DNA from: Mucilaginibacter sp.
GTDB taxonomy: Bacteria; Bacteroidota; Bacteroidia; Sphingobacteriales; Sphingobacteriaceae
Length of the DNA stretch: 49,943 nucleotides
Assembly (NCBI GenBank): GCA_028288305.1
Contig: JAQBOA010000028.1
Coordinates: 1 to 49,943, forward strand
Direction: 5' to 3'
Positions within the stretch are counted from its first letter, which is position 1. Each line of letters opens with the position of its first letter. Shown one piece after another: positions 17,299 through 26,639 of the stretch. Position numbers and translations under genes: made by a program. Below the pieces are notes generated by a model, which saw only the letters and a program-made list of their open reading frames with translations, did no database searches and was not told where the DNA came from.

Positions 17299-18462
17299 TT
17301 ATTTTGCCGGACAATAAGCAACCGCTATCTTTGAATCTGCTGTACCGTAATATAAGTACCATTTGTTTTTAAATTTTGTTAAGCCTTCAACAAAACATAC
17401 CTGGTTTACCTGCCCTGATAGCTCATAAGATTTGTCTGGCTTTATAAATGAGGTATTCATACGTTTTAAAATTTTTGTCGGATCATGCTTATCAAATAAA
17501 ACCTGTGAGGCTGAATAGGTTCCATCGTTCAATGACTTATCGCCATTTAACCGGGTATTCCGACTATTATATATCAGTAAAATTCCTTTGTCTGTTAACA
17601 TACCCGGCGGACCAGATTCAACAAGATCACTATCAAACTTGCCAGGGCGGGTTGGCAATACAATTTTTAGTTGGGACATATTATGCGCCTGATGATGGCT
17701 ATTCTTTTTCAATTCAACCGGAGTCCAACTAATCAAATTATCAGATGTTGCACTCCATATCTGTTTATCACCCCAGTACATCCAGTATTTGCCATTTATT
17801 TTAGTGGCTATAATCCTTCCGTCTTTATAAGAAGATACAATTGAACCGGATTTACTCCATAAACTAGCGTATTTACCTTTATAAGCATTTGCAAAAACAC
17901 TTCCATGCTTTTTCCAATGCAAAAGATCTGTAGAGGTAGCAACAAGAAGCCTTGCTATTTTACCATCGAATGCGGTATAGGTCATATAATAAGTGCCCAG
18001 GCTATCTTCCACAACACGTGGGTCTTCACAACCTCCCTCCCATTCCAGCTTTTTAAAAGCATCGTTATCCGGATAAAGCACTGGCCGCAGTATCCGCGTA
18101 AAGTGTACAGCATCAGTACTAACAGCTAAGCCTATACGTGATGTGCCTGCTGGTTTACCAGTTTTATCCTGAGCGCGGTATAACATATATACCTTATTAC
18201 CCTTATTTATAATTGCAGGGTTAAATACATCCTTTTCTTCCCACAATACCTTACTTTTTAAAATCGGGTCAATGAAGCTTCCCTTACCGGGATTTAAAAT
18301 TGGATTGACACTGTCAATTTTTATGAAAGGCAGCAATGCCCAATTATAAGTTGAATCACTGGATGAACTAGCAATAGAAAAGTTGACCAGATGGGCTTTA
18401 TTGGTTATTGAACTGTTTAATGTTAATAAAGCTAGGGTGACAAATAATAGTAGGTGACGCAT
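17299..18462 (-). CDS. GH130-type glycoside hydrolase/phosphorylase, exported
   Basis: A 387-residue secreted protein with a five-bladed-propeller fold expected for GH130. After a signal peptide (residues about 1-20) come GH130 marks: MLYRAQDKTGKP, TSRIGLAVSTDAVHFTR, the signature LEWEGGCEDPRVVED (Asp147 as likely general acid), YYMTYTAFDGKIARLLVATS and KYWMYWGDKQIW. GH130 members act on beta-mannosides, either as phosphorylases or as hydrolases. Export argues for a hydrolase, since phosphate-dependent cleavage is usually cytosolic, but I cannot decide from residues alone. It is the last gene of the minus-strand unit with GH65 and the haloperoxidase, and is preceded by a terminator-like hairpin 23 bp upstream of its start. 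Confidence 0.8.
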   Translation of the reverse strand: MRHLLLFVTLALLTLNSSITNKAHLVNFSIASSSSDSTYNWALLPFIKIDSVNPILNPGKGSFIDPILKSKVLWEEKDVFNPAIINKGNKVYMLYRAQDKTGKPAGTSRIGLAVSTDAVHFTRILRPVLYPDNDAFKKLEWEGGCEDPRVVEDSLGTYYMTYTAFDGKIARLLVATSTDLLHWKKHGSVFANAYKGKYASLWSKSGSIVSSYKDGRIIATKINGKYWMYWGDKQIWSATSDNLISWTPVELKKNSHHQAHNMSQLKIVLPTRPGKFDSDLVESGPPGMLTDKGILLIYNSRNTRLNGDKSLNDGTYSASQVLFDKHDPTKILKRMNTSFIKPDKSYELSGQVNQVCFVEGLTKFKNKWYLYYGTADSKIAVAYCPAK

Positions 18463-18484
18463 TCTGCGATGAATTTTTATTTAA

Positions 18485-18516
18485 ACAAAAAAGGTAGCCG
18501 GATAACCAGCTACCTT
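18485..18516 (-). terminator. Intrinsic terminator just upstream of GH130 gene
   Basis: On the minus strand AAGGTAGC (18516-18509) pairs with GCTACCTT (18498-18491), an 8-bp stem around a 10-nt loop, followed by TTTTTTGTTT. This is a textbook rho-independent terminator. It lies 227 bp after the haloperoxidase stop codon and only 23 bp before the GH130 start, so it could limit read-through into GH130 or act as an attenuator. The rest of the 280-bp gap is very AT-rich and shows no gene. Confidence 0.72.
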
Positions 18517-18742
18517 ACAACTAAATCAATTATATACTCAATAAATTATGTAACCTCTTTATTTTCATATAAATATACAGTTAGTGAAATAACATAATAT
18601 TACATTTTGGTTCTATATATTTTTATATAACTAAAATTTAACTAAAAAACAGATATAATAAATATAATATATTATTAATCAATGCATTATAAAAAACAGC
18701 GAATCAAAAATTATAAATTTTTTTATTTAGTTTCCAATTAAA

Positions 18743-20074
18743 TTATCTCACTTTTTTCATTACCAGTTTCTTCACAATTGAATCACCTACCATTTTACCA
18801 ATTTTGTTGGATACCACACAGGAATTGTGAAAGTGTACCCCTCCATAAAACCTTGCCCAAATATTTTGATTGGCGGCATCTCTGAATGATTTAAAAGCCA
18901 GACTTTTTATGCCAAATTCAAGTTCAGAAGTATCGGTATATGCCACATTATCCCCTAAAACACTTGTTAAAGCCTCAGCAGCGGCTGCGGATATGGTGGT
19001 ATGGCCACAAGTATATTCGGGAAAAGGTGGCGTTTGAAGATGAGGGCGCCAATTAGGATCGAAAAACTTATTTATAACTGTTTCAGGACGTACAGTTTTA
19101 TAGTAGTATTTAACTGTCCAGCATTGAATAAAGGCATCATATAATGCAATGGCAGTCTTTGCATAAGCACATACGGTAGTATTAAAATCTGCTTTTGCTC
19201 TTTCCGCACCTATACCTACTATGCTCATCCAATGGCCCGGAGGGGAAAACTTTTTAGAAATAAACATAACATGCCCGGATACGTTAAGCTTTCCGGGATT
19301 ATCATCCCAAAAATCGGCAATATGTGTTTGTTCGGCATTGAGGCTATCCACAGTATTCTTAATGTAAATTACTTCGTTGTAGTATTTGCTTTTCTTATTA
19401 TTTACATCAAAAGAAGGTGGAGGTGGAACATTAAATTTCTTTAAATCATGTATAACCATAGGCCGGATATCTTGCCAATGTGGTTCAACAGCTTCTGAAT
19501 AAGCTGGCGGAGTAGGCAACCATCGCCCGGCTGAATCATTTATTGCAAATTTTGATCCGCTCCTGGTTTTAAGATAATTATCTTTTTTACTCCAGGCGAT
19601 AATGGAGAGAGCTACTGCTTTGGCATATTTTTCTGAATTTTTTATGATTTCAGCAGGCATACCATGGCTAACTGCTACTTGATGCAAGCTATCGGTGTAA
19701 TATTTTAAACTGCCTTCGGGAAAAGTAACCGTTTCACCAACTTTGCAAAATGCCAGCAATGAAGCGTATTCATAATCGATATTTTCATTTGCCAATGGTT
19801 TAGCAACTGTTTTAAAGCCATTAAGCTGACCAACTAATGACTGATATTTATCAGGATAGCCGGCGGCAATAACTTCGTAACCTGCAATACTGGCGTAGGC
19901 ATAATTACGGGAGGCAACCACGGGTGTAAAATTGTTACCCATTACAACCCCATTTAATTCATGAACTGTACGGCTATAAAGGGTTGGATCATGCAGTATC
20001 TTTGCATAATCCGGTTTTTTACATGATGTAAAAAACAATGCGGACAGGAGTATTAAAAACAAACAACTTCTCAT
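18743..20074 (-). CDS. Vanadium-dependent haloperoxidase/PAP2-type lipoprotein
   Basis: A 443-residue lipoprotein (signal MRSCLFLILLSALFFTSC, lipid Cys18) of the vanadium haloperoxidase and acid phosphatase superfamily. The signature is nearly complete: Lys322-x6-Arg329-Pro330, then PEYTCGHTTISAAAAEAL with Gly357 and His358, then Arg408-x5-His414 in ARFYGGVHFH. Two positions vary: the Ser of SGH is Cys356, and the Asp four residues after the last His is Ser418. The fold can oxidise halides or hydrolyse phosphate esters, and the sequence does not settle which. The start is the ATG at 20074; a TTG 6 bp upstream is less likely. It lies 23 bp after GH65 in the same operon. Confidence 0.82.
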   Translation of the reverse strand: MRSCLFLILLSALFFTSCKKPDYAKILHDPTLYSRTVHELNGVVMGNNFTPVVASRNYAYASIAGYEVIAAGYPDKYQSLVGQLNGFKTVAKPLANENIDYEYASLLAFCKVGETVTFPEGSLKYYTDSLHQVAVSHGMPAEIIKNSEKYAKAVALSIIAWSKKDNYLKTRSGSKFAINDSAGRWLPTPPAYSEAVEPHWQDIRPMVIHDLKKFNVPPPPSFDVNNKKSKYYNEVIYIKNTVDSLNAEQTHIADFWDDNPGKLNVSGHVMFISKKFSPPGHWMSIVGIGAERAKADFNTTVCAYAKTAIALYDAFIQCWTVKYYYKTVRPETVINKFFDPNWRPHLQTPPFPEYTCGHTTISAAAAEALTSVLGDNVAYTDTSELEFGIKSLAFKSFRDAANQNIWARFYGGVHFHNSCVVSNKIGKMVGDSIVKKLVMKKVR

Positions 20075-20097
20075 AAACAATAATTTGAAATATTTAG

Positions 20098-22137
20098 TTA
20101 CTTAATTATATAGGTCTTTTTTTCTATTCCTACACCTGTAATAGTTAATGACTTCCAATTATCAGGAAGTTTACTTTTAACCTGTTGTATTCCTGCAGGC
20201 GTAATTTCTAAACCCCCAAAGCCCATCAATAAGCTTTGTACAATACCCCCTGCTCCTGTTGCAAAATAAGGATTAGTACCACCTTTGGTTTCAGCTATCA
20301 CTCTGAATGGTGGGTTTAAGTTGGGTTCGTAAGCATCCTTAAAAAAATGATACGCTTTATTTCCATTGCCCAACCTGGCGTACAATAAGGCAAATACACC
20401 CTGAGTCATGGCTGGGGTCCCCTCATTTGGTACCCGTGTTTCATAATATTTCAGGTCTTTTTCTATCTGCGCTGGTTCAGTAATAGTCTTTAATGGATAA
20501 GCCAGTAAATTAACATCAGCCTGTTTAATCCCTTCACCTTTATAGGTTTCAAATTCTTTAGTTACCCCATCAGAAGATTTTAATATGGGTATATTTTGAG
20601 CTACCAATTCCCAGTCAGGATTGCCTTTAATACCTAAAATGTCAGCTGCAAGCTTTGCACATTGTAAATTTTCTTTTGCTGCTGCATTGGTAAACGCATC
20701 ATTGTCAACATTTTCAGCCCATTCATCCGCAGCAACTACATCTTTAATATCAAAATGACCTGGGCCATTGCGCTCAACACGGCTTGCCCAAAAATCGGCA
20801 GTCGCCGATAATATTGGCCATCCTTTTTCTAATAACCATTGCTTATCCTGCGTTACACAATAATAATTCCATGCTGCCAGTCCTACACATGCGGTAATAT
20901 GGTGTTCAAATGGGCCGCTTAAAGCCCAAACCGGAGTTTCTTCTACTCCGCTATCGGCACTTTCCCAGGGAAACATTGCTCCTTTGTAACCATGCGAAAA
21001 GGCATTTTGCTTTGCCATCGACAAACGTTGGTAACGGTATTCAACTAAAGATTTCGCTATTTCAGGATGTAAAACCAGCAAGGCTGGATACATCCAAAGA
21101 TCAGCATCCCAAAAAACGTGACCGTTGTAGCCTAAACCTGATAGTCCCATTGGTGACGGTGAGTATGCAGTACCCGCGCGCGAAAACGAATACAAATGGT
21201 ATAGCATGCTGTGCACGTCCTGCTGTGCCTGGGGATCGCCCTCAATTTTAATATCACTTTTCCAAAGTTCTTCCCACGCTTGTTCATGGTATTTGATCAA
21301 ACGTTCACGACCTTCCAGTTTGGCAAACATGGTTAAACGCTCGGCCTGGTTTAGAGGGTCGGCATCATGTGCAGAGGTTATAGATGAGCCAGCAACAGAA
21401 TATTGATAAGTTTGTCCTGCAGCAATAACCTTACTGAATTTCATCAGGTGCATATTGTTATCCCACATTTCATGTATCACACGTGGTTCCTGACCATGAA
21501 CTTCGCTGAACAAAAACGTATTTGATGCGCACAATTGAAGCTTGCCGGTTGGGCTTTTTACTGTTGAGGTTAACAGACTAATAGTTACATGAGGCCTATC
21601 TATCTCATTATAATAATTTTGCACTTCCTTTAAAGCATCAGGGGCTTCCATTATACTGGCTGCAGTAATGTTTATCGGCTTTTTCGCTGTTATAGAGATA
21701 TCCATCAAAACAGTAAAAGGCAACTGACGTAACGAATAATAAGTATATTTTATTGAAGCTTCACTTCCGTAATCAAAAGTAGTAGTAAAGGCCGCGTGCC
21801 GCATATCTAGTTGCTGTCTAAAATTGCTGATATTTTTTGCATCAATCCGCTTTCCGTTTATTTCAAGATACATATTCAGCAGGTTAAAGCTATTCAGGAA
21901 ATTACTTACACGACCCCTGCCATAAAGATCGTAAGCCCCGGCAAGTACCACGTTTTTAACCGTAAAAGGTGCGGGAGACGAGACAATGCCAATCATTCCG
22001 TTAGCGACTGTTATACCGTAGTAATTAGCCGGATCAATTTTATCTGCTTTTATTAACCATTGATCCTGTGCTTGCACCTTAGTGCTGCAAAACAAAAATA
22101 CACTCCAAAAAATTATTAATAACCTATTCACATTCAA
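20098..22137 (-). CDS. GH65 family glycoside hydrolase, exported (alpha-glucosidase type)
   Basis: A 679-residue exported enzyme with signal peptide LLIIFWSVFLFCSTKVQAQ. It has an N-terminal beta-sandwich and then an alpha/alpha barrel with VFWDADLWMYPALLVLHPE (341-359), GYKGAMFPWESADSG and VVAADEWAENVDNDAFTN, where Glu472 matches the GH65 general acid. IKQADV (537-542) is also typical. The phosphorylase phosphate loop (His/Ser-rich) is replaced by EGTPAMTQG, so hydrolysis is more likely than phosphorolysis. Kojibiose hydrolases are known from Bacteroidota GH65, including, as I recall, a Mucilaginibacter enzyme. The start is unusual: TTG at 22137 overlaps the upstream stop as TTGA (GTG at 22131 is an alternative), suggesting translational coupling. 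Confidence 0.83.
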   Translation of the reverse strand: MNVNRLLIIFWSVFLFCSTKVQAQDQWLIKADKIDPANYYGITVANGMIGIVSSPAPFTVKNVVLAGAYDLYGRGRVSNFLNSFNLLNMYLEINGKRIDAKNISNFRQQLDMRHAAFTTTFDYGSEASIKYTYYSLRQLPFTVLMDISITAKKPINITAASIMEAPDALKEVQNYYNEIDRPHVTISLLTSTVKSPTGKLQLCASNTFLFSEVHGQEPRVIHEMWDNNMHLMKFSKVIAAGQTYQYSVAGSSITSAHDADPLNQAERLTMFAKLEGRERLIKYHEQAWEELWKSDIKIEGDPQAQQDVHSMLYHLYSFSRAGTAYSPSPMGLSGLGYNGHVFWDADLWMYPALLVLHPEIAKSLVEYRYQRLSMAKQNAFSHGYKGAMFPWESADSGVEETPVWALSGPFEHHITACVGLAAWNYYCVTQDKQWLLEKGWPILSATADFWASRVERNGPGHFDIKDVVAADEWAENVDNDAFTNAAAKENLQCAKLAADILGIKGNPDWELVAQNIPILKSSDGVTKEFETYKGEGIKQADVNLLAYPLKTITEPAQIEKDLKYYETRVPNEGTPAMTQGVFALLYARLGNGNKAYHFFKDAYEPNLNPPFRVIAETKGGTNPYFATGAGGIVQSLLMGFGGLEITPAGIQQVKSKLPDNWKSLTITGVGIEKKTYIIK

Positions 22138-25100
22138 TTATTTAGTTTAAAAAATTCAATTCGTTTATTGTTAAAAGCAACGGCATAAATAATTCCGTTA
22201 GCTGTTTTAATTTCCTTAATATCTCTTACCTCGCCCCTTAATAAAAATCCAGATGAGACCGACGAAATGTATTTAAAATTTCCTCCTTTATCCGAAACTA
22301 AAACATCTCCATAATCAGCATCATACCTTCCTTCATAAGGCAACACTCCTGAAAAATTGCCCCCGGCTAAAATTCCATTATATGATCCGGATAAACGTGC
22401 AAAACCAAAAAGGGGTGATACCTGCATTGATGAAGGTAATGCCTGGAACTTAAAAGTCCCCTTGCCTTTATTATAAAAAATACCAGAGGTAAATGAATTG
22501 GTTCTTAAATATTTATTATCTAAGGAGTCGCCAAATATTTGTTCAACCGTTTTCCCGGCAAAATCATGATAATACAAAAATTTCTTTTTTATCAATGGAA
22601 CTTGTTTTTCAATATCACCTTTTCCCAAAAAAGTATAATCCTTATGGTCAATACTGTAAGTTAGTATGGGATCAACAGTTCCGTTTTTGTCAATGTCTGA
22701 TAAAAATAACTTTAAAGGATTTTCGGAGCTTGGTTTTAGTTTTGAATTCCAACCATAATTGCCTGCAATAATATCTAATTTCCCATCTCCATCAACATCT
22801 GTAAGTAATATCCGTTGCCACCAACCCGACATTTTATCCATTTCAGCATTATGCTGTTGTACAAATTTTCCCTTTTTATTCATGAAAATTTTTACCGGCA
22901 TCCACTCTCCTGCAACTACCAGGTCGGGCCAGCCATCATTATCCAAATCAGCAAAAGCTGCTGTGCGTAGCATACCTGCAAATTTTAATTCATTCGGTAA
23001 TTCTCCTTTAGAATAATGTCCATGACCATCATTCATCAATAAATATGATTCTGGTATTTTTCCAAAGTCATGTGCATCCGGTGCTCCTCCTACAAAAATA
23101 TCCGGAAAACCATCATGATTTACATCTGCAACTGCTATGGCAGATTTATTAAGTTTTATAGATGGAATATCATTTGAGAGGTTAAAATGCCCTTTCCCAT
23201 CATTTATATATAAACGGTCAGCAAGCTCAGGCGAACCATTCGCATACTCATTACCTCCGCTGGCAACATACAAATCAGGAAAACCATCATTGTTTACATC
23301 AAGGAAAACAGCATCTACATCTTCGCACGGTGCATCAGTAATAAAAGCAGGCTGAAGAGAAGCATTAAAACCACCCTGGGATGTCTGAATAAATAAAGCT
23401 CCCGGTTGGCCCTTTGCACCGCAAACATAAAAGTCGTCTAATCCATCATGGTTTACATCAGCAACAGCTATCCTCGGGCCCTCTGCTGAAAGCATGTGAG
23501 GTATAAGCGGTTGCTGGTTAAAATCAACAAAATCATTTTCCTGATGCTTCCAATTTATATTTTCTTTAGCAGTAATATTTTTAAAAATTGGAGTTGGTGG
23601 CGGAAAAAACGCGTTATGATCAAAATGCCCACTGGCATTTTTTTGGTCTATTACTATTTGTTTGTCAGCCGCTAAATTTTTGATCACCTGCCAGGTTTGG
23701 TTGGGCCAGACAATCAATATACTGTCAATTTTTTTAGTGTTATTTAAACCAAAATGCAGTTTAGGCTCAACTGATGATTGGAATCCCCGCGTTAGCATTA
23801 ATTGTTCATATTGCATTTGCTGTCCACAAAAAATGTAGGCTTTTACACCTATACCAAAACCATTATCCTGGCGACCATTAAATTTAAGGCTGAGATAATG
23901 CGTTCCTCTGGATAAATTTTTATAAATACACGCTACATGATTTAAGTTATTGGTAACGAGATCCAAATGCCCGGTATTATTTAAATCAGCATAGGCTGCT
24001 CCGTTTGATAGCATGGTATCGCGCATACCCCATAAGGCGCTTTCATCAATAAACTTTTGATCTTTTGTTCCTTTAAACACATAACTATGCATTTCGCCGA
24101 CCGGCATTTTATCGAGTGCAATGTTATCCATTCCATGTCCTGTGAGTGCCTTTTGTACTGTAATGTTGGATATAAAACTTATATAATCCATATCAGTTGG
24201 CCGGCGTTTTATACCGTTTGCTACAAAAAGATCTTTTATTCCATCGTTATCAAAGTCGGCTAACAAAGGGCTCCAGCTCCAATCAGTAGCCGCCACATTG
24301 TCCATTAGTCCAACTTCACTGAAGGCTTCTCCATTTCCCAGATTTTTCTGCAGGCAGTTACGAGAATACTGGTATTGAAAACCACCATTTAAAATTTTCT
24401 GTTTATACTGGTCGTAAGACTCATCACCGATATATGTTTTCAGAATGGTTTCATCAGCAGGCAGCATATCTGCAGTTATAATATCTAACTGGCCATCATT
24501 ATTAAAATCAGCCATATCATTACCCATACTAAAGCGGCTGTAATGATTAAAATGTTTAGCGCCGGCTTCGGTAAAAGTACCGTTATGATTATTTATATAG
24601 TAATAATCGTTTTCATGAAAATCATTTCCAACGTATATATCTTCCCATCCGTCGTTGTTCAAATCGCCAATTGCTACGCCCAAACCGTAGCCAAGTGCAC
24701 TGCTGTAAATACCTGATTTTTGAGTTACATTAATAAAGTGCCCGTTAGTGTTGAGATACAATTTACTGCCTGCCAGGTTATTAACTTTTTTGCGCACACT
24801 GGTATCTCCATAAGTATCAATTGAATGGTTAGATTGGTTTAGCAAAAAACAGTCGAGCTTACCATCATGATTATAATCAAAAAAGGCTGCCTGTGTAGAA
24901 TATCCCGAAAAATCAAGGCCGTACTCAGCTGATTTTTCAGTAAAAGTTCCATCATGATTATTGATATAAAGCATGTTATGCCCCTTTAATCCTAATTTTC
25001 CGGCAACTGCACAAACATAAATATCAAGGTAACCATCGTTATTCACATCGGCCATCGTTACGCCGGTGCACCAATCAGCACTACCTGCTACTCCAGCTTT

Positions 25101-25451
25101 ATCTGTAATATCTTCAAATTGATAATTACCCTTATTTAGGTAAAGCTTATTTCCGCCTTTTTTATTAGATGTAAAAAATATATCTGGTAAACCATCATTA
25201 TTAATATCGCCGATTGCTACACCCCCACCATTGTAAAAGTATAGATAATTTAAAATGCCCGGGTAATCGTTGTCACTCAAGGTATTGTTAAAATTGATAT
25301 TTGTTTTTGTCGAATCGAGTAGTTCAAATAATACAGGTTCGGGATTCCTTTTTTTACATGAAGATAAACCAACTACTATCATACCCAGCATTAAAAAAAA
25401 CTTGTAGAAGACCTGCCATTTGAAGTTAAAACAGGCAAAATTTATAATCAT
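22134..25451 (-). CDS. FG-GAP/VCBS repeat lipoprotein with UnbV (ASPIC) domain, copy 2
   Basis: A 1105-residue CRTAC1-like protein. A signal ends in VGLSSC (Cys32 from the ATG at 25451; in-frame ATGs at residues 21 and 24 are alternatives). By eye I count 13 calcium-loop motifs of the DxNxDGxxD type, for example DINNDGLPDIFF, DVNNDGYLDIYV and DFDNDGIKDLFV, typical of integrin-like propellers. A UnbV/ASPIC-like segment lies in the middle (LMLTRGFQSSVEPKLHFGL, then IVWPNQTWQVI). A second propeller follows. It is a paralogue of the gene at 26629-29934. It leads the operon with GH65, the haloperoxidase and perhaps GH130. Surface binding of a glycan or polymer is likely, but no substrate is known. 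A TAAATTTG box lies at 25478-25471. Confidence 0.85.
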   Translation of the reverse strand: MIINFACFNFKWQVFYKFFLMLGMIVVGLSSCKKRNPEPVLFELLDSTKTNINFNNTLSDNDYPGILNYLYFYNGGGVAIGDINNDGLPDIFFTSNKKGGNKLYLNKGNYQFEDITDKAGVAGSADWCTGVTMADVNNDGYLDIYVCAVAGKLGLKGHNMLYINNHDGTFTEKSAEYGLDFSGYSTQAAFFDYNHDGKLDCFLLNQSNHSIDTYGDTSVRKKVNNLAGSKLYLNTNGHFINVTQKSGIYSSALGYGLGVAIGDLNNDGWEDIYVGNDFHENDYYYINNHNGTFTEAGAKHFNHYSRFSMGNDMADFNNDGQLDIITADMLPADETILKTYIGDESYDQYKQKILNGGFQYQYSRNCLQKNLGNGEAFSEVGLMDNVAATDWSWSPLLADFDNDGIKDLFVANGIKRRPTDMDYISFISNITVQKALTGHGMDNIALDKMPVGEMHSYVFKGTKDQKFIDESALWGMRDTMLSNGAAYADLNNTGHLDLVTNNLNHVACIYKNLSRGTHYLSLKFNGRQDNGFGIGVKAYIFCGQQMQYEQLMLTRGFQSSVEPKLHFGLNNTKKIDSILIVWPNQTWQVIKNLAADKQIVIDQKNASGHFDHNAFFPPPTPIFKNITAKENINWKHQENDFVDFNQQPLIPHMLSAEGPRIAVADVNHDGLDDFYVCGAKGQPGALFIQTSQGGFNASLQPAFITDAPCEDVDAVFLDVNNDGFPDLYVASGGNEYANGSPELADRLYINDGKGHFNLSNDIPSIKLNKSAIAVADVNHDGFPDIFVGGAPDAHDFGKIPESYLLMNDGHGHYSKGELPNELKFAGMLRTAAFADLDNDGWPDLVVAGEWMPVKIFMNKKGKFVQQHNAEMDKMSGWWQRILLTDVDGDGKLDIIAGNYGWNSKLKPSSENPLKLFLSDIDKNGTVDPILTYSIDHKDYTFLGKGDIEKQVPLIKKKFLYYHDFAGKTVEQIFGDSLDNKYLRTNSFTSGIFYNKGKGTFKFQALPSSMQVSPLFGFARLSGSYNGILAGGNFSGVLPYEGRYDADYGDVLVSDKGGNFKYISSVSSGFLLRGEVRDIKEIKTANGIIYAVAFNNKRIEFFKLNN

Positions 25452-25694
25452 AAGCAGCTAAATACTGTAACAAATTTATTAGGGATAAATAAATTTGACG
25501 AAGAAAAAATTCCTTTTTTAAATATTTTTTTCAATCAATCTTTTTAATTTTCCGGTTAATTATTGGTCTATAAATGTACTTAATAATTATATTGGCAGCA
25601 ACAATCTGATACAAAAATTCATATAATATCGCTTAAATCAGTTCTATTAATGTTTTTTATTTAGATTTAACCCTTACTTACCTTATAAACCTGG

Positions 25695-26639
25695 ATGAAG
25701 AAAATAGTTGTCTCGTTATTGTTAATTGTAATTTTATTTGTCATTTGTTTTATACCCTTTACAGAACAAAAAACCATTATTATCAAAGCCTCATTTTATA
25801 ATGTCTATCAGCAATTGGTAAAACCAGGAAACTGGAAAAAGTGGCGAAAGGATCTTCAACAAATACAGGGCGTTGACTCAACAAAAATTTCAGAAAAAAA
25901 AAGCCCGAACGGATTCAAAATATCATACGATAATCTTAAGATAGATGTAAACCCTGTAGATGGGTATTCATTTAAAATAAATGAGATCAATAAAAATAAG
26001 ACTTTTGAATATAGCTATACGGTTGTGCCCGAAAAGCAACAAGATGAAACCATAATTATACTCAAACAGCGAACAAGCGCACTCAATTATATTTTAAATA
26101 AAATTAATGGAAAACCATTTTCGCAAACACATATAAATGATTTTAAAAACTTTATGGAAAGTGTTAGTTTGTATTATGGCTACGAAATTGTAAAAAGCAA
26201 AGTAATTGATACAGATATCATTGTATTAAGAAAAACTGTTTTAGCTAAAAATAAATTTAAAGAAGCTTCAAAAAGTATAAGTGTCCTAAAATCTTATATC
26301 AATTCAAAGGGGCTTAAACAAACCCAGCCATTTATTGCTCAATTTTTTACTAAGTATAACGATTCAATACAGCTAAATATCGGCATTCCTGTTAACAGGA
26401 AAATTTTGGCGGAAAAACCTATAGATTTTATGGAAATGCCGAATACCGGAAAAATTTATACCATAAAATTTCATGGAAAATTTATGGATAGATCAAAGGT
26501 ATATTCAGCTGCTCAACAATATTTCAATGACAAACATATAACTATTCCAATTTTACCTTTTGAAACCTATCTAGATAATAAAGTTCCTGAAAATGATACA
26601 GATCAGGTAAACATTCAGATCAATTTCCCTACTTTTTAG
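25695..26639 (+). CDS. SRPBCC plus GyrI-like effector-binding protein
   Basis: A 314-residue protein with an N-terminal anchor or signal (KKIVVSLLLIVILFVICFIP). Residues about 28-150 look like an SRPBCC/START-like ligand pocket (IIIKASFYNVYQQLVKPGNW, KKWRKDLQQ, then KISYDNLKIDV). The C-terminal half resembles a GyrI-like or AraC effector-binding domain (QLNIGIPVNR, TGKIYTIKFHGKFMDRSKV, FETYLDNKVPENDTDQVNIQ). There is no DNA-binding domain, so it probably binds a small molecule or lipid at the envelope. It is the only plus-strand gene inside the carbohydrate locus. Its 3' end overlaps the tail of the convergent FG-GAP gene by 11 bp. Function unknown. Confidence 0.65.
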   Translation: MKKIVVSLLLIVILFVICFIPFTEQKTIIIKASFYNVYQQLVKPGNWKKWRKDLQQIQGVDSTKISEKKSPNGFKISYDNLKIDVNPVDGYSFKINEINKNKTFEYSYTVVPEKQQDETIIILKQRTSALNYILNKINGKPFSQTHINDFKNFMESVSLYYGYEIVKSKVIDTDIIVLRKTVLAKNKFKEASKSISVLKSYINSKGLKQTQPFIAQFFTKYNDSIQLNIGIPVNRKILAEKPIDFMEMPNTGKIYTIKFHGKFMDRSKVYSAAQQYFNDKHITIPILPFETYLDNKVPENDTDQVNIQINFPTF

